Notes under the pieces: generated by a model
Seen by the model: only the letters and a program-made list of their open reading frames with translations
Told to the model about the DNA's origin: nothing
The model's database searches: none
Source: Rhynchopus sp. YZ270_cl-10
Lineage: Eukaryota > Euglenozoa > Diplonemea > Diplonemida > Diplonemidae
Assembly: GCA_964035575.1 (NCBI GenBank)
Contig: OZ037912.1
Location: 62,001-126,000 of the forward strand
Length of the DNA stretch: 64,000 bases
Reading direction: 5' to 3'
Position numbers and translations under genes: made by a program
Shown: one piece after another, positions 8,845 to 20,000 of the stretch
Layout of the letters: each line of letters opens with the position of its first letter
Position numbering within the stretch: the stretch's first letter is position 1

Positions 8845-11090
8845 AAAATTTTTGAGAAAAGTTCGATTTCGGCCTCGAAAATACCCGTGACACCGATTTG
8901 TCACGGTACTTTGTCACGGAATTTTTTTGAAAGATTCGATTTCGTGACAAAAAAAGTTCGATTTCGTGACAAGCCGATTTTTTCATTGACACACAAAATT
9001 CAATTTAGTGACAAATGACTTTTTTCATTGACAAAAAAAAATTCGATTTCGTGACAAATCCATTTTTTCATTGACAAAAAAATGTCATTGAAAAAAATGG
9101 ATTTTGTCAAGGAAAAAGTCGTGACAGCCAACCCGCCAGTCACTGAAAAGTGACCAGACAGCCACTTGACAAACACAAAAGAGGCCATTCTTGAGCTGTC
9201 TAGAAACCTAAGGGCAGAGACTGAAGACACAAGGTATGATAACTTTATGATTATGCAAGACTTAGTATATCGCGAACACGGTCAGGCTTGCACGCCTCTG
9301 GCCAGAGGCCAGCCCCACTAAATGATATGCAGCAGACACTCATTGCAGATTTCATTTTCATTCGGTAAAAAATTAATGGGTGCGCAAGTTTCTATACCTA
9401 ATACCCCAACCCTCACCCATACATTCCATTACACACACCAAAACAGATCGAATCCACCAGCGCATGCGACGGAAGCAGATTCAGATTGTGGTTTGATAAG
9501 CAGAGTTCGGTTATTATGGTGGTGGAAAGGGGGGTGGGAACACTTTGTCAGTCACTGCTATAGCCATTAACCAGGGAGCATAGCTAGTGCAAGAAATTCG
9601 ACTTTGGAAACCTTCCGGAAAGTCTGTCCTCTGCTTCCGGAGGACTAGACACAAGAAAATATTGTTTGTTCCCCCAGAAAACCAGTGCACAATTCACACT
9701 CCTTGTGGGTGGTCTTGTTGCCTTTTCGTCATAGTAATTTTGGCCCAGGCATGCTCTTGAAGCATGACAATTTAGTGTGTATGGGGCAGGGTGTTGTTTT
9801 GTTCTGAATTCTCTTTGTTATAACATCTAAGTCAATCGCGGGTGGTGGTTTGTGTAGCGTGAGGCACTCTTTTTAGCAAACTTCCTGCGGCTGCTAAAGT
9901 GTTATTTCTTCGGATTTAACAACGTACAGCGTAACATAGTGGTTTAGCCTGGTCGACACAACCTTTGATAGATACGGGATAACCAACCCCCTTCGACCCC
10001 TCGTGGGTTCACTGAACAAGCCCTAGTGGTAGTTAAACGCGATTGACATTTACATTCCTAGAGATGAAAGAACAAGATAACACTTCTGTACCCGCGCATC
10101 AAAATTGTGGAAAACTTTGCACCCCAAACACCCTCAACAACGCCCGCCAAAAGGCGCCCCTTGTTGCTGGGAGTTGGTTCTCATTGATACACTGCACAGC
10201 AGGCATTCCTCTGAGTCCAACGCATGTTTGGCCTGTCTGCGGCGTTGTACTTCAGGTGCACGAAGACAGGGTCTGGTGGTAAATTTTGCGTAGTACTGCG
10301 ACGTGGTACTACGTGGGTCTGGGAACCTGGTACCTGGGTACAGGATATTTGTTGTAAAGACATCTTCCACCATGCATTGAGGAGGGTAAGACAGTGTTCG
10401 CAGTTTCTACCTGATAGCATTACACATTTAACTTCTCCACGGGGGTCTTGGGCCGTTCATTCGGTTATACCTTGACTACCGGAAGATATTCTTGAGGCCT
10501 TTTTGGTCTCTAGAATATCCGGTCTTCCCGAACGGAGGCACACTTTGTGTGTTACTACGACCTGGCAATTTCCAGCAGTAGGTTAAGTAATCTTTCTTGT
10601 AAATTGTTGGATCATTATCTCCTCAGTGCATGAATGCCCCACGTGACTGGACACTTTTGTGTTTGTCATGTGGAGCTGTGGTTGCTCTTTCACGACTTTT
10701 ATCCTTGTATCCAGTGTACCCAGTACCCAGTGCCCTGTCACGACTTTTTCCGTGACAAAAAGTTTGGTTTCCTTGACAAAATCCATTTCTGTCACGACTT
10801 TTTCCTTGACAAAAAGTTCGGTTTCCTTGACAAAATCCATTTTTTCATTGACATTTTTTTGTCACTGAATTTTTGGATTTGTCACGAAATCGAATTTTTT
10901 TTGTCAATGAAAAAATCGGTTTGTCACGAAATCGAATTTTGTGTGTCAATGAAAAAATTGGTTTGTCACGAAATCGATTTTTTTTTGTCACGAAATCGAA
11001 TCTTTCAAAAAAATTCCGTGACAAAATTCCGTGACAAATCGGTGTCACGGTAATTTTCGAGGCCGAAATCGAACTTTTCTCAAAATTTTT
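8845..11090. mobile_element. Foldback element with long inverted ends built from TCACGAAATCGAA words
   Basis: The left arm (about 8845-9126) and right arm (about 10735-11090) are inverted copies of each other. Each consists of alternating short motifs such as TTTGTCACGAAATCGA, its reverse complement, and TCATTGACAAAAA. Both arms end with TTTTGAGAAAAGTTCGATTTCG. The 1.6 kb centre has no substantial ORF and includes a segment (9548-10275) also found inside the foldback element at 23453-26881. No target duplication was resolved. It is non-autonomous. Confidence 0.72.
9548..10275 (+). repeat. Core repeat shared by two foldback elements, copy A
   Basis: Matches 23772-24603 in inverted orientation. 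Shared words include CACTGCTATAGCCATT, GCATAGCTAGTGCAAGAAAT, GAGTTGGTTCTCAT and TTTGGCCTGTC. The copies are clearly diverged with indels, so the duplication is not recent. No intact ORF and no recognised family. Confidence 0.65.
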
Positions 11091-11157
11091 TTAGATTCAT
11101 ATACTTTCAGTTCACAGAATTGAAAGTATTTGAGAGGGTCAACACATGCTAAAATAG

Positions 11158-11275
11158 TAGTTGAAACGTGCTTAAACGTATCTCAGTCGAGCTCATGCAA
11201 AAGGGTGGGACGTGAGTGGTCCGTACCGTAAGAGAACGGAGGCGGTTCACAAGCGCTCTGCGAATCACGCGATGG
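11158..11275 (+). repeat. SINE-like repeat, copy 1
   Basis: Opens with TAGTTGAAACG, which fits the pol III A-box consensus TRGYNNANNNG. It contains CAGTCGAGCTCATGCAAA, GTCCGTACCGTAAGAGAACG and a GGTTCACAA word at a B-box-like position. Copies at 20341-20476, 45173-45304 and 47258-47320 lie in the same orientation. This copy diverges after AATCACGCGA. Confidence 0.5.
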
Positions 11276-11342
11276 AAGTCATGTGGCAAATGGAAATTTT
11301 CCACACGACTTCCAAAAAAGATTTATCCACATATCTATTTAC

Positions 11343-13112
11343 CTAAACATAATTATCAACAAAGATTGAATCCTTCTTGCGTTGTCTCCTGCAGGTCACA
11401 GGCAAGTACAGAACATCACAGCCCCCAGAAGACGCAACCACGTTCACAGGTGTGTATGCTGGTCCCTTCCTCTCAGCTGCCGCAACATCTTCTGCAGAGC
11501 ACTCTCCCCTCATGAAGCTGCGCACTGCCAAGTTGTAGTCCTCCCAGTCCTTCTTCCCGCCAACCACGTACATCCACTCGTCCACCACTGAGGCAGCCCT
11601 GGCTCCTTTTGGAACAACCAACTCAGCAACAACCTCAGTATCACAGCCGGCAGCAAGCTCGATCTTGCAGGGGATCAGACGCAGTTCATGTTCGCACTCA
11701 GCATCACTGAAGCAGAGGCGGTTGCACAGCACACTGCACCCCAACACACGGCCAGCACGTTCCAGCACGTTCACGTCGCGAGCAAGTGTGCCCACCATGC
11801 TGAAGCGGCGCATCACTTCACACCCCATGTCACCACGCAGCACCTTCCCAGTCGCAACTCCCATGTTCACATGTGGTGCAATGTTGTTGTCATCACCACG
11901 CAGCAGCAATGTGGCAGCGTGCAGTGCTGAGGTTGCGTGTGACGCACATGTTTTCGACGTGTTGAACGAGCAGTAGATCCTGTCCCCAACAAAGACGTCC
12001 ACCATCCCACGACGCACTTCGGTTGCCTGCAACGTCTTCAGAAGAAGAGTTGTGAACAGGTCGGAGAAGCGTGCACTGTCCTCCTCCAAGCGGTGCAACG
12101 TGTCTTTGATGTTCAGTGTCAGCAGTGTTGCCTTTGTTGAGGACAGGCCCAGTGGCTGTGCACGCATCGCTGTCACCGGCAATGCAGCGCTCTGTGAGCT
12201 GTCGCTACGTGAAACAGATGACCCATCCACAGAGGACTCTGAATCTTCGTTCACGTCCTCCTCCTCAAACGGCAGACACGTCTGCGGGAGGTAGGCCTTG
12301 TACTTCCGCAGGTTCTCCTCTATACTCTGCAGTGCGTCCCTCATCCCCTCAGGCAGCGCAGCCTCGTGAACCTTCAGCATCTCCGCAACCCCCTCCACGT
12401 CGTACCCCGCAAGCAGCGACGCAATCTCCTGCACCGTGTTGATCGTCCGCTCCATTGTTGCCTGCTCCTTCAGGATCGCCCTTGCAAACCCTCTCGTTGC
12501 GATGAAGTCCCCAACGAACACCAGCACTGCACCCAAGGTCACAGTAACAGCAGGTTTGGCACACGGGAGCTGATCACAGCTGCTCCTCTCCTCAACGTAA
12601 GCCCTCCTCCCTAACTCACCATCCTGCGGCACAAGACCAGGTAGGTCGAAGATGCCAAACCTGAAGGACTCCTCCAGAGTCATGACAGCCAACCACACAA
12701 GCACAACACCCACCAACCCAGCAGTGTAGCCTGTGGGCACCCGCATCACAAGCAACACGTCCACAACGAGCACGAGTGATGCCCAGTATGTATCACCGTT
12801 GCAGCGAGCAAGCAGATCCGCGCAGAATACGATCAACGCAATCACATAACAAACACCCACCACGACAGGTGTCGTCAACTTCCTCTTGCACAAGATGTGC
12901 ACCACCGCGAACAGTGACGTGACCGCCCCTCCTATCGTGGACCAGCGACGCAGCCCACCGTACTCGAAGCTGGTGACAGAGAACACCACTATAATCACAA
13001 GCGATGTAAAGTTGATTGTCAAGAACAGCTCCCGCTTCCTCCTCTCCTTTGCGTCAGCCGTGCCATCCAGCGTCAGTGCATCCTCAATGCAACGTGGCCA
13101 CTGCAGCTTCAT
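11343..13112 (-). CDS. Six-TM protein with degenerate class III nucleotidyl cyclase-homology domain
   Basis: A single exon of 589 residues. Hydrophobic segments at about 29-48, 60-77, 81-101, 110-124, 129-147 and 187-204 form a membrane sensor region. A helical linker with NLRKYKAYLPQ (about 267-277) leads into the cyclase fold. MVDVFVGDRIYCSFN (about 370-384) keeps the second metal Asp (D377). MGVATGKVLRGDMG and DVNVLER keep the transition-state pair N448-x3-R452. The first metal Asp, normally in LFADIxGF, is Asn334 (LTLNIKD). Catalysis is therefore doubtful unless the metal site is unusual. A conserved tail starting DEWMY (about 511) is shared with the receptor at 48177-53536. Family placement is firm; activity is uncertain. 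AG sites 20-70 bases upstream of the ATG could serve trans-splicing. Confidence 0.85.
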   Translation of the reverse strand: MKLQWPRCIEDALTLDGTADAKERRKRELFLTINFTSLVIIVVFSVTSFEYGGLRRWSTIGGAVTSLFAVVHILCKRKLTTPVVVGVCYVIALIVFCADLLARCNGDTYWASLVLVVDVLLVMRVPTGYTAGLVGVVLVWLAVMTLEESFRFGIFDLPGLVPQDGELGRRAYVEERSSCDQLPCAKPAVTVTLGAVLVFVGDFIATRGFARAILKEQATMERTINTVQEIASLLAGYDVEGVAEMLKVHEAALPEGMRDALQSIEENLRKYKAYLPQTCLPFEEEDVNEDSESSVDGSSVSRSDSSQSAALPVTAMRAQPLGLSSTKATLLTLNIKDTLHRLEEDSARFSDLFTTLLLKTLQATEVRRGMVDVFVGDRIYCSFNTSKTCASHATSALHAATLLLRGDDNNIAPHVNMGVATGKVLRGDMGCEVMRRFSMVGTLARDVNVLERAGRVLGCSVLCNRLCFSDAECEHELRLIPCKIELAAGCDTEVVAELVVPKGARAASVVDEWMYVVGGKKDWEDYNLAVRSFMRGECSAEDVAAAERKGPAYTPVNVVASSGGCDVLYLPVTCRRQRKKDSIFVDNYV

Positions 13113-13459
13113 TGCGACAACCCCAAGCTGTCTGTGTCAAGAATGCGACAGTCGCTTGGTCGACCTTTCCCGTCTTCTGGTGTACAAACTAAAGGGTGAT
13201 TTTTTTTTCCGTTGAACGCAGCCAAAACAGTGTATTATCTGAATTTTGGCGTGATTTGTAAAAGAGGGAAAAGATAGTCGGATATCATAGGGGTGGCATC
13301 AAAACAAAAAACGCGGACAATGTCCGCGTTTTTGGGGAATTTCAGACCCCCCCCCTCCCCCCCCCAAAACGCGGACATTTTTTGTTTTTTTTCCCCCTAT
13401 TTTTTGCTGGTTTTTGGGTGACGGGGTGCAAATTCGTGACCCAAAACACAGTTTTTTGG

Positions 13460-14112
13460 CATTTCCGGAATCCGTCCAGAAAGTGGTGGGGTCAATCTCG
13501 AAAATTGGACAATTTTTTGACCACTTAAATTTTTGAAAATATGAGCCCGGTCACTAATACGTGGGGCCCATTTTCGGCCAAAAAATGCTGCTGGAAAAAA
13601 TTTTCAGGTGAAAATTTTTCAGCCCCAAAACATGCCGCGATTGGCATTTCCGGGATCTGTCCGCGCTGTGGTGGGGTCAATTTGCCGAAATGGCCAAGTT
13701 CTTGGTGTTGGTTAAAATGAGTGTAAGGTAAAGGGGCCAAGGTAAATCCCACAACCCAGATTTTCTCTCTCTGATACTGAAACCATGAAAATGTGCAAAA
13801 ACACCGGCATTTGCATTTCCGGAATCCGTCCGTTCTGTGGTGGGGTCAATTTGCCAAAATGGACAAGTTCTTGATTTTGGTCAAAACCCGTCAGTGTAAG
13901 GTAAAGGGGTCCAAGTGTTTGCCTGTAGAAGCACATGGTAGCAGGGGTTTAAGGGCCCCCCATTCGTGTACATTTTGCAAAAAAACGCGGGCATCTTGTA
14001 TTTTTTATTTTGCCCGAAAACACCGGCATTTGCATTTCCTGAATCCGCCGGTTCTGTGGTGGGGTCAATTTGCCTAAATGGACGAGTTTTTATAAATTTT
14101 GGTCAAAATCGT
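13460..14112. repeat. Four diverged copies of the 255-bp satellite family
   Basis: The word GTGGTGGGGTCAAT followed by a TGGACAA-type word recurs near 13483, 13670, 13838 and 14058, each preceded by a CATTTCCGGAATCCG-like word. This is the same family as the array at 2623-3406 but much more diverged, and it lies inside the TIR element. Confidence 0.6.
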
Positions 14113-14445
14113 GTACAACCCCAGTGAAGAAAAAAATTTTCGAGGGAAAAAAAACCCCAAAATGTCCGCGTTTTCTGGAATTTCAGACCCCCCCCCCCCC
14201 CTCTAGGGGGGTCCACGTAGAAGGAATTCCTTAAGGATTTGCTGTCCCAAACCCATTTTTTTGAAATTTAGGTGAAGAAATCCACTAAAAAGGTCGTACC
14301 TGGCCGCAAATCGCCCTGGGGATCACCCAAATATCCCATTAAACCACCTGACAACCTCTACAGAGACTTTCCTGGTTAAAAAAAATCGATTTTTTGTGAA
14401 AAATCTTCAAAAATGGCGTCACCAGATCGTCACCAAGATGGCCAA

Positions 14446-15410
14446 AATGCAACACTTACCAAAAAAATTTTCTAGTCAGACAAAATTCCTTCTAAACACC
14501 CGAAAAACACCTCGGTCCACATCCGGTGGGGTCCCAGGGTGGAAATATATGGTTTTTACAGCTTTTAGGGGTCCTGTGGGGCCCCAGATGCATTTTGCAG
14601 TGGGTGTGTGTGCCCCAAACGCTTAAAAGTACCCTTTTTTTAGTCACTTTTTTGACTTTTTTTGTACCTGAAAACCCCCAAAAAAGTGCCAAGGTAGTCG
14701 GAATGGTGTCCAAATACCCAGGAAAATGTCCCCCAGACCCCATGTAGGGTGAAAAATAGCATTTCGAGCACTTGGGAGGGTTTTATAGGCCATGCAACAC
14801 TTTTGCAACACTTTCGCAACGGCTATGCAACGCCTAGCAGAAGACCACTTATTTGTTTGTGCGCTCAAAGCCGGGAAAACAAAAAGGTGAAAAAATGTGT
14901 TAAACTGAAGTACGGTTGTTGTGGTTAATTGAGTACTCAAAGAAAACAAGCAAGCTTCTGTTTTTTTCAATCCGTTTTGTTTGCCCTGCAGCGCTGCCTC
15001 CAATCTTTTTAGAATTGACAACAAGTTGTTTTATCAAAAAAATAATACCAATTCATTCAAAACACCAAAAAACCACCTCGGTCCACCTCCAATGAGGTCC
15101 CGAGGTGGAAATGAGCGGATTTTGCAGCTTTTTGGGGTCCCTGGGGGGTTTTTGAGGGTGTTTTTGTGTCTGCAACGCTTAAAATAACGGTATTTCCCCC
15201 CATCCTTTTGACGTATTTCGCACCCAAAATAAAAACCCTAAAGGCGTGTTCAGGCAGTCGCAGAAGTGTCTAAATCCCTCTGAACTGCCTGACAGCCCTC
15301 CCGAGCTGTGGAAAATCGTACTTGCAACACTTACTGGGGCTTTTTGGTCCCTGAAAATGACAACGTACCCTGTGTCTAAGTGCAGTAAAGCCTTCCTTGC
15401 CTCCTCCTAT
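14446..15410. repeat. Dispersed repeat copies with CCTCGGTCCACATCCG word
   Basis: Segments at about 14446-14650 and 15040-15200 resemble each other and 25085-25330: hexanucleotide-rich starts, a CTCGGTCCAC word, GGTGGAAAT, and a GCTTAAAA or GCTTCACAG end. A following piece at 15345-15410 (CTAAGTGCAGTAAAGCCTT) matches 25310-25375. No ORF of note. Confidence 0.55.
14851..15040 (+). repeat. 190-bp repeat nested in the TIR element, copy 1
   Basis: Nearly identical to 47697-47885, including GTGCGCTCAAAGCCGG, TAATTGAGTACTCAAAG and TTTAGAATTGACAACAAG. It interrupts diverged repeat sequence here, so it arrived later than the surrounding element contents. High identity between the copies suggests recent movement. 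Confidence 0.7.
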
Positions 15411-16512
15411 GACCAATGATTCGTGCGAATCCGTTGTCGGTGTCCTTGACCAAGTTGCAAGCCACCACGAAAGGAGCCAGCACCCCGACAACACCGACTC
15501 ACTGTCGCTGGAACCTAGACATCCTCTACAGTCTAGGTTGGGTTCCGTCTCTCTCAAGGGAAGAACTTACCGCAGCACACACCAAAGCGCACCACAAAGG
15601 CAGGTCCATGCAAAGCACCCAGAAGTAGCAACTTGAAAAGTACAACACTAAAGTGCTTCATCTCTTCACAAAGACAGAGTTGCGGGAATTTGCGGCAGAT
15701 TGTGCACCCCTTGACGGCGAAGACACCGGTACGATGAATAAGGAGCCTCTGGTCGCTATGCTGTCTCAGTGAGCAGTACAGGGATTCTATAGGCAATATT
15801 AAGGGGTATATTTCCAGGGGAAAAGCTGAAAAAGCGGGAAAAAACACCAAAAAAATCAGAAAAAAGTACGAAATAGTGCTCAAAAGTGTGTTTTTCGTGG
15901 TTTTGGGTGATTTTTTGGGGGTTTGGGGGTGTTTTGGGGTGTTTTTTCGGGTTTTTCGCGGGTTTTTACCAAAAAAAGTGGTTTGGGACAGCAAAAACGG
16001 CCGGACGGACCCCCCTACCCCCCCCCTCCCCCCCCAAAAGCGCGGACATTGTCCGCGTTTTTTGTTTTGATGCCACCCCATCACGGAGATAAAACGTTAC
16101 TGGAGATCCAGGATGGAGAGGACTCATCTGTCGCTGTGTCGAAGGCGACGGTGGTCCCTTCGAAACGGTTCGGGGAAAACCGAACCCTTTATCAGAGTTC
16201 AAGGACCGGCAGACTGCGCCGAGCAAAGCAAGCGTACTGTGAATGGACTTTTTTTTTTAGCTTTTATTTTTGTAAACTTAGAACAGAAAGCAATTTCAGA
16301 GTTTTAAAAAAAAAATTAAGTGGGGGCCTGCTGGGGGGGAAGCGGGGGGATGCCAAAACAATAAGCAACTGAAAACAATTTTTAACAACACGTGGTAGAA
16401 GATACAGTGGAGATTGCACAACTGTGGCAACACAACCGAGGCAACTACACTACTCCAACAATTTGTCAAGAAAAAAAGAAAATGTTAGTAAGATGAACCT
16501 AAGAACTCACTG

Positions 16513-16702
16513 TTACGTAGTCATCGTGTTGTTGTCTGCTGTGGGAGAAGAAGGCCGTTCTTGAAGACTGCCACTGCTGTGCATAAGAGATGCAGCAGCA
16601 GGGGGGGAAACTGTAGTTATTAATGCAGGCACCTCCGACTGACCTACATACGATGCCAGCCATCCGGATTGAAAGGATGAAAACACAGAAAAAAAAATGC
16701 AT
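16513..16702 (-). other. Weak coding-like segment, not assigned
   Basis: A minus-strand open frame reading SPPAAASLMHSSGSLQERPS and ending in a stop could be a terminal exon (possible acceptor gtatgtag near 16652). Another frame over the same bases is also open and no upstream exon was found. Product unknown. Confidence 0.2.
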
Positions 16703-17086
16703 TTGGAGAAGGCAAAGTTTCGCATTTGGCTCGGTTGATATAGTGGAGATCGCCCTCGGGTGGTGCTACCAAGCTTTTACAAAAAGAGAAGTTGAAGTTG
16801 TGCAATTTTTGACTTGAAATACAAAAGCCCTCTCATGGCAATGTACCTACCAAAAATAATAACTTAAAATAGAGTGTGAGGCGATGGAATGAGACCTCAC
16901 GGCGCACTCCACCTTGTTGAAAAAAAAAAAATGCTCTGTGCAGGAAACCTACATCATTGTTTGTGTGTTTACTTTTTTTATTGATAATTTGTTGGGTTAG
17001 CGTAGCTGCCACACAAGCAGTCTGTACCGTGCTTTTTTTTTTGCATCAATAATACAAAGCCCACAATCCCATCTTAACTGCACCTC

Positions 17087-20000
17087 TCAGAACGGCAAGG
17101 ACATGTCACGGAGGGGAAACCACACATCCTTGTCAGCCTCAGCGCCATCTTCGTCCTGCGCCAGGTGCATCAGATAACCAAACCCACCGTGGTCGAAGCC
17201 CTGTGTTTTTTAATATTGTTTTTTGTTTTGTTGTTGTGTTGTGTTTGAAAGCAGTTGGGTAGTTCCTAAGAGCGTGACATTGCCCCCATATATGATAGGT
17301 CTTTCGACCTTTTCAAGCAACGCAATAGCGGCTGTACTATGACTACCTGCCCATCACAATACACTACACAGCGGTATTGTGAATGTGCATTAAGATGGGC
17401 AGGTATCACCACTACAAGAACGCCTCTTCAGCACATTAGCACATTGCCGCCACAAAGGCGATGAACACTGATCAGAGCACCTTGCTCTGCTACTCATCGG
17501 ACAATACCCGGCTCTTACATTCGCCAACTGACCTTGATTAGAAAACTCGACTAGGAAAAAGGGGGGAAGATTATTTTCGTTGAACGCAGCCAAAAACGGT
17601 GTATGAGATCTGAATTTTGGCTCAAGTGATTTTTTAAAGGGAGGGAGAAAATAGTCGGTATCAGGCGAGTAAACGTTGGCTTTATTATTCGAGTTTCTAA
17701 TAGCACTACGTACTACGTATGTAGTGTTACATAAAAAAAAGGCAGCGAAGTTACATGAAGGTGCCGTGGTTGCGTGAACACCCTGACAGGGGGGTTTGCT
17801 CTGCAGGGAAACACAGCCGTACTGCACACTGCCCCTCCTCCGCAAAAGCGCTCTTGACGACCACTTTCTTGTCATCTGGGACCTGGTGCAGCAGACGGAG
17901 CGGGACACAGAGATTCTCTGGAAGGGTGCGCCGCTGGCAAAAGGTCAAGACGTCTGACTTTTCGCGATGTCTTCGCATTCAACATTCCTATCGATCTTTT
18001 CTGGGGTCTACACCAACATGCACTGCGACGACATTCGCATGCAGGATGAGGAACTTAACAAAGCCAGCTTCGGTTCGATCTTAAGTGTTGACCGACCCTG
18101 GCAACGGACGTGCAGAAGAGCTTTTTTCCGATGCCAATTTGACCCTGAACGGCAAAAACCCACAATTCTCAGCATAGCAACAACACTACTCCCCTTTCAA
18201 AACCAGGACAGGGGGGGGAGATGAGGCGACAGTGTATTTGTTATACCTTAATCTCCTTCGGTCTAATCCACGCAAACCAATGACACCCCGCTTTGATGAG
18301 CGCCGGGAACGTCACCTCTTTGAACCGCTTTGCCGCAATCAACTCACGCTTCAGCTCTATCGGCCACTTCTGCGGGGGGTCGAAGTACATTCCCTCCCCA
18401 AGCGAGAGCGCGTTCGCCCCTACTACTTTGCCGTCTTTCAAATACAAAAAACCTCCAAAAACCGGAAACGAAAAATTCGCGTTGTGCAAACACTGCAGTA
18501 CGTCCCGCTGGGCCTCTGTCAAATGGTGGGCCCCCTTTAAGGGGTACGCCCAGCAGAAGGAGTCTGCCTCGTCGGGGATGTCTACCCGCCTTCTTTCCAC
18601 CCCAAAATAGTTGATTGCAGAGGTGTGGCTCAGCTCCCCACACAGTTCTACGTCATAGGATTTGAGTGCGGTCAGCATATTCGCTCCGGAAAGGTCGTAC
18701 ATCCCCTCTGTGGTTTCGGTGGGCGTCTTGAGGAGCTTAACCCCTCCTCTGATCGCTCTTGCTTTGCGAATCGAAAACGGTCCTAGCGAATGTGGAATAC
18801 CACCCCCCGCTTCGGTCGACCGTACCGTTTCTGACAAAGAATGTTCCTGCATTAACAGAGAGGTTTCCGGCGCAGTCAGGAAGTCTACGGTAGGTATGAA
18901 CCGGATGGTAACCCGGGAATTGGATTGGGTTTGCATTTTTTCGAGAAGCCAGCGTGGGGTTTGCAAAAACCCGGTACCGTGCTGGCCAAACCCTGGAACG
19001 TATGCGGGGCGGCATGCGTCAAGGATAATATAAATTTCTTGGACCAACGATCCTTCGAGAAGCGCAGCAGACACTGCAGTGTCGATGACCCCATAATCAA
19101 GAGGAAATCCGCAAATAAAGAGACGTCTGCAGGCTCGCACCTCTTCCACAACGCGGCTCCCCTTTTTGTCCTTTTTGTCAATTCGTTGAAAGGCGAGAAC
19201 GTCAGGGGCAGCGTTCGGATCCGCATTGTCGTCCCACCTCTCAGCGTTCGATTGTTGCAGCAAAAACCCGCCGGTCCAGCTTGATAAGGAGCCGATCCCT
19301 TCGCTCCTGCGGGCGACCCGCTTCTCAGCTTCGGCGCCTTTCAGCTGTGTATCGTGATACGGCAGGCCACCGAAGGAGTCGATGTCCTCATGAAAGCCTT
19401 TAAAAGCGATGTTGACGCGGCCCAGTGTCTCCTTCTTGTCTAGCAGGCTTTTGAGGCAGGCGGCAATAGGAGGGTAGAATTCGGAGCCGGTGGACCCTTG
19501 AATGCAGTGCGGCGGAAACTTCCCCTTTTGCGCCAAAAACGAACAGTGGTTGTGCGGATGGTAGTCCCTGGTTGCGATCACCCTGCCTCCTTGGTTTGCA
19601 AAGGTCTTCATCAGCATTATGATATTCGGTGCAGCCTGCTCTGCTTCAGGCACCGCGAATCTGCCACCATCACTATTATTCGTTGAAACCGAAAAAAAAT
19701 CGTTTTGCGCGTCAATCACCATAAGCATGCTTTTACCATCAATTTGCACCTTCTGTTTCGGACGTTCTATCAGATGCGATTTAGTTCCCAAATCCAACTG
19801 CGCTATATACTCTTCAAAGATTTGGGCAGAAGGGGTGAGCCATGGGGAGTCATTTATACCGTCTCCAAAGCCGTGCATGGTAGTATGTGGCTGTGGACTG
19901 ACAGTAGGGGGGGAGATGTGGATCGGGTCTTCAACAATACCGGCGCGGAGGGACCGGTTGATGAGTTCCAGCTTGCGCACCTCCTTCTCCATAGCTGCTA

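Larger units (their letters stand above)
13290..16079. mobile_element. TIR element with CGCGGACAATGTCCGCG palindromes at its ends
   Basis: Both ends begin GGGGTGGCATCAAAAC in inverted orientation, followed by the perfect palindrome CGCGGACAATGTCCGCG and then C/G homopolymer runs; the match extends about 40 bases. The sequence ATCA lies next to both ends (13284-13287 and 16080-16083). The 2.8 kb interior has no transposase-like ORF. It contains four diverged satellite-type copies, copies of the GTCCACATCCG repeat and a nested 190-bp repeat (14851-15040). The host sequence around the left end resembles 17571-17665, which lacks the element. Confidence 0.75.

Noticed and set aside
8477-8992. Long open frames in several phases over the GGGGT satellite (Gly-Val-Gly-Trp or Pro-Thr-Pro-His repeats)
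   Set aside because: A pentamer repeat without a stop is open in many frames by composition alone; there is no start context or flanking coding sequence.
17751-17978. 76-codon minus-strand frame considered as an exon of the DPY-30 gene
   Set aside because: It lies inside the proposed intron, has no pyrimidine-rich acceptor, and the plus strand of the same DNA looks at least as protein-like.
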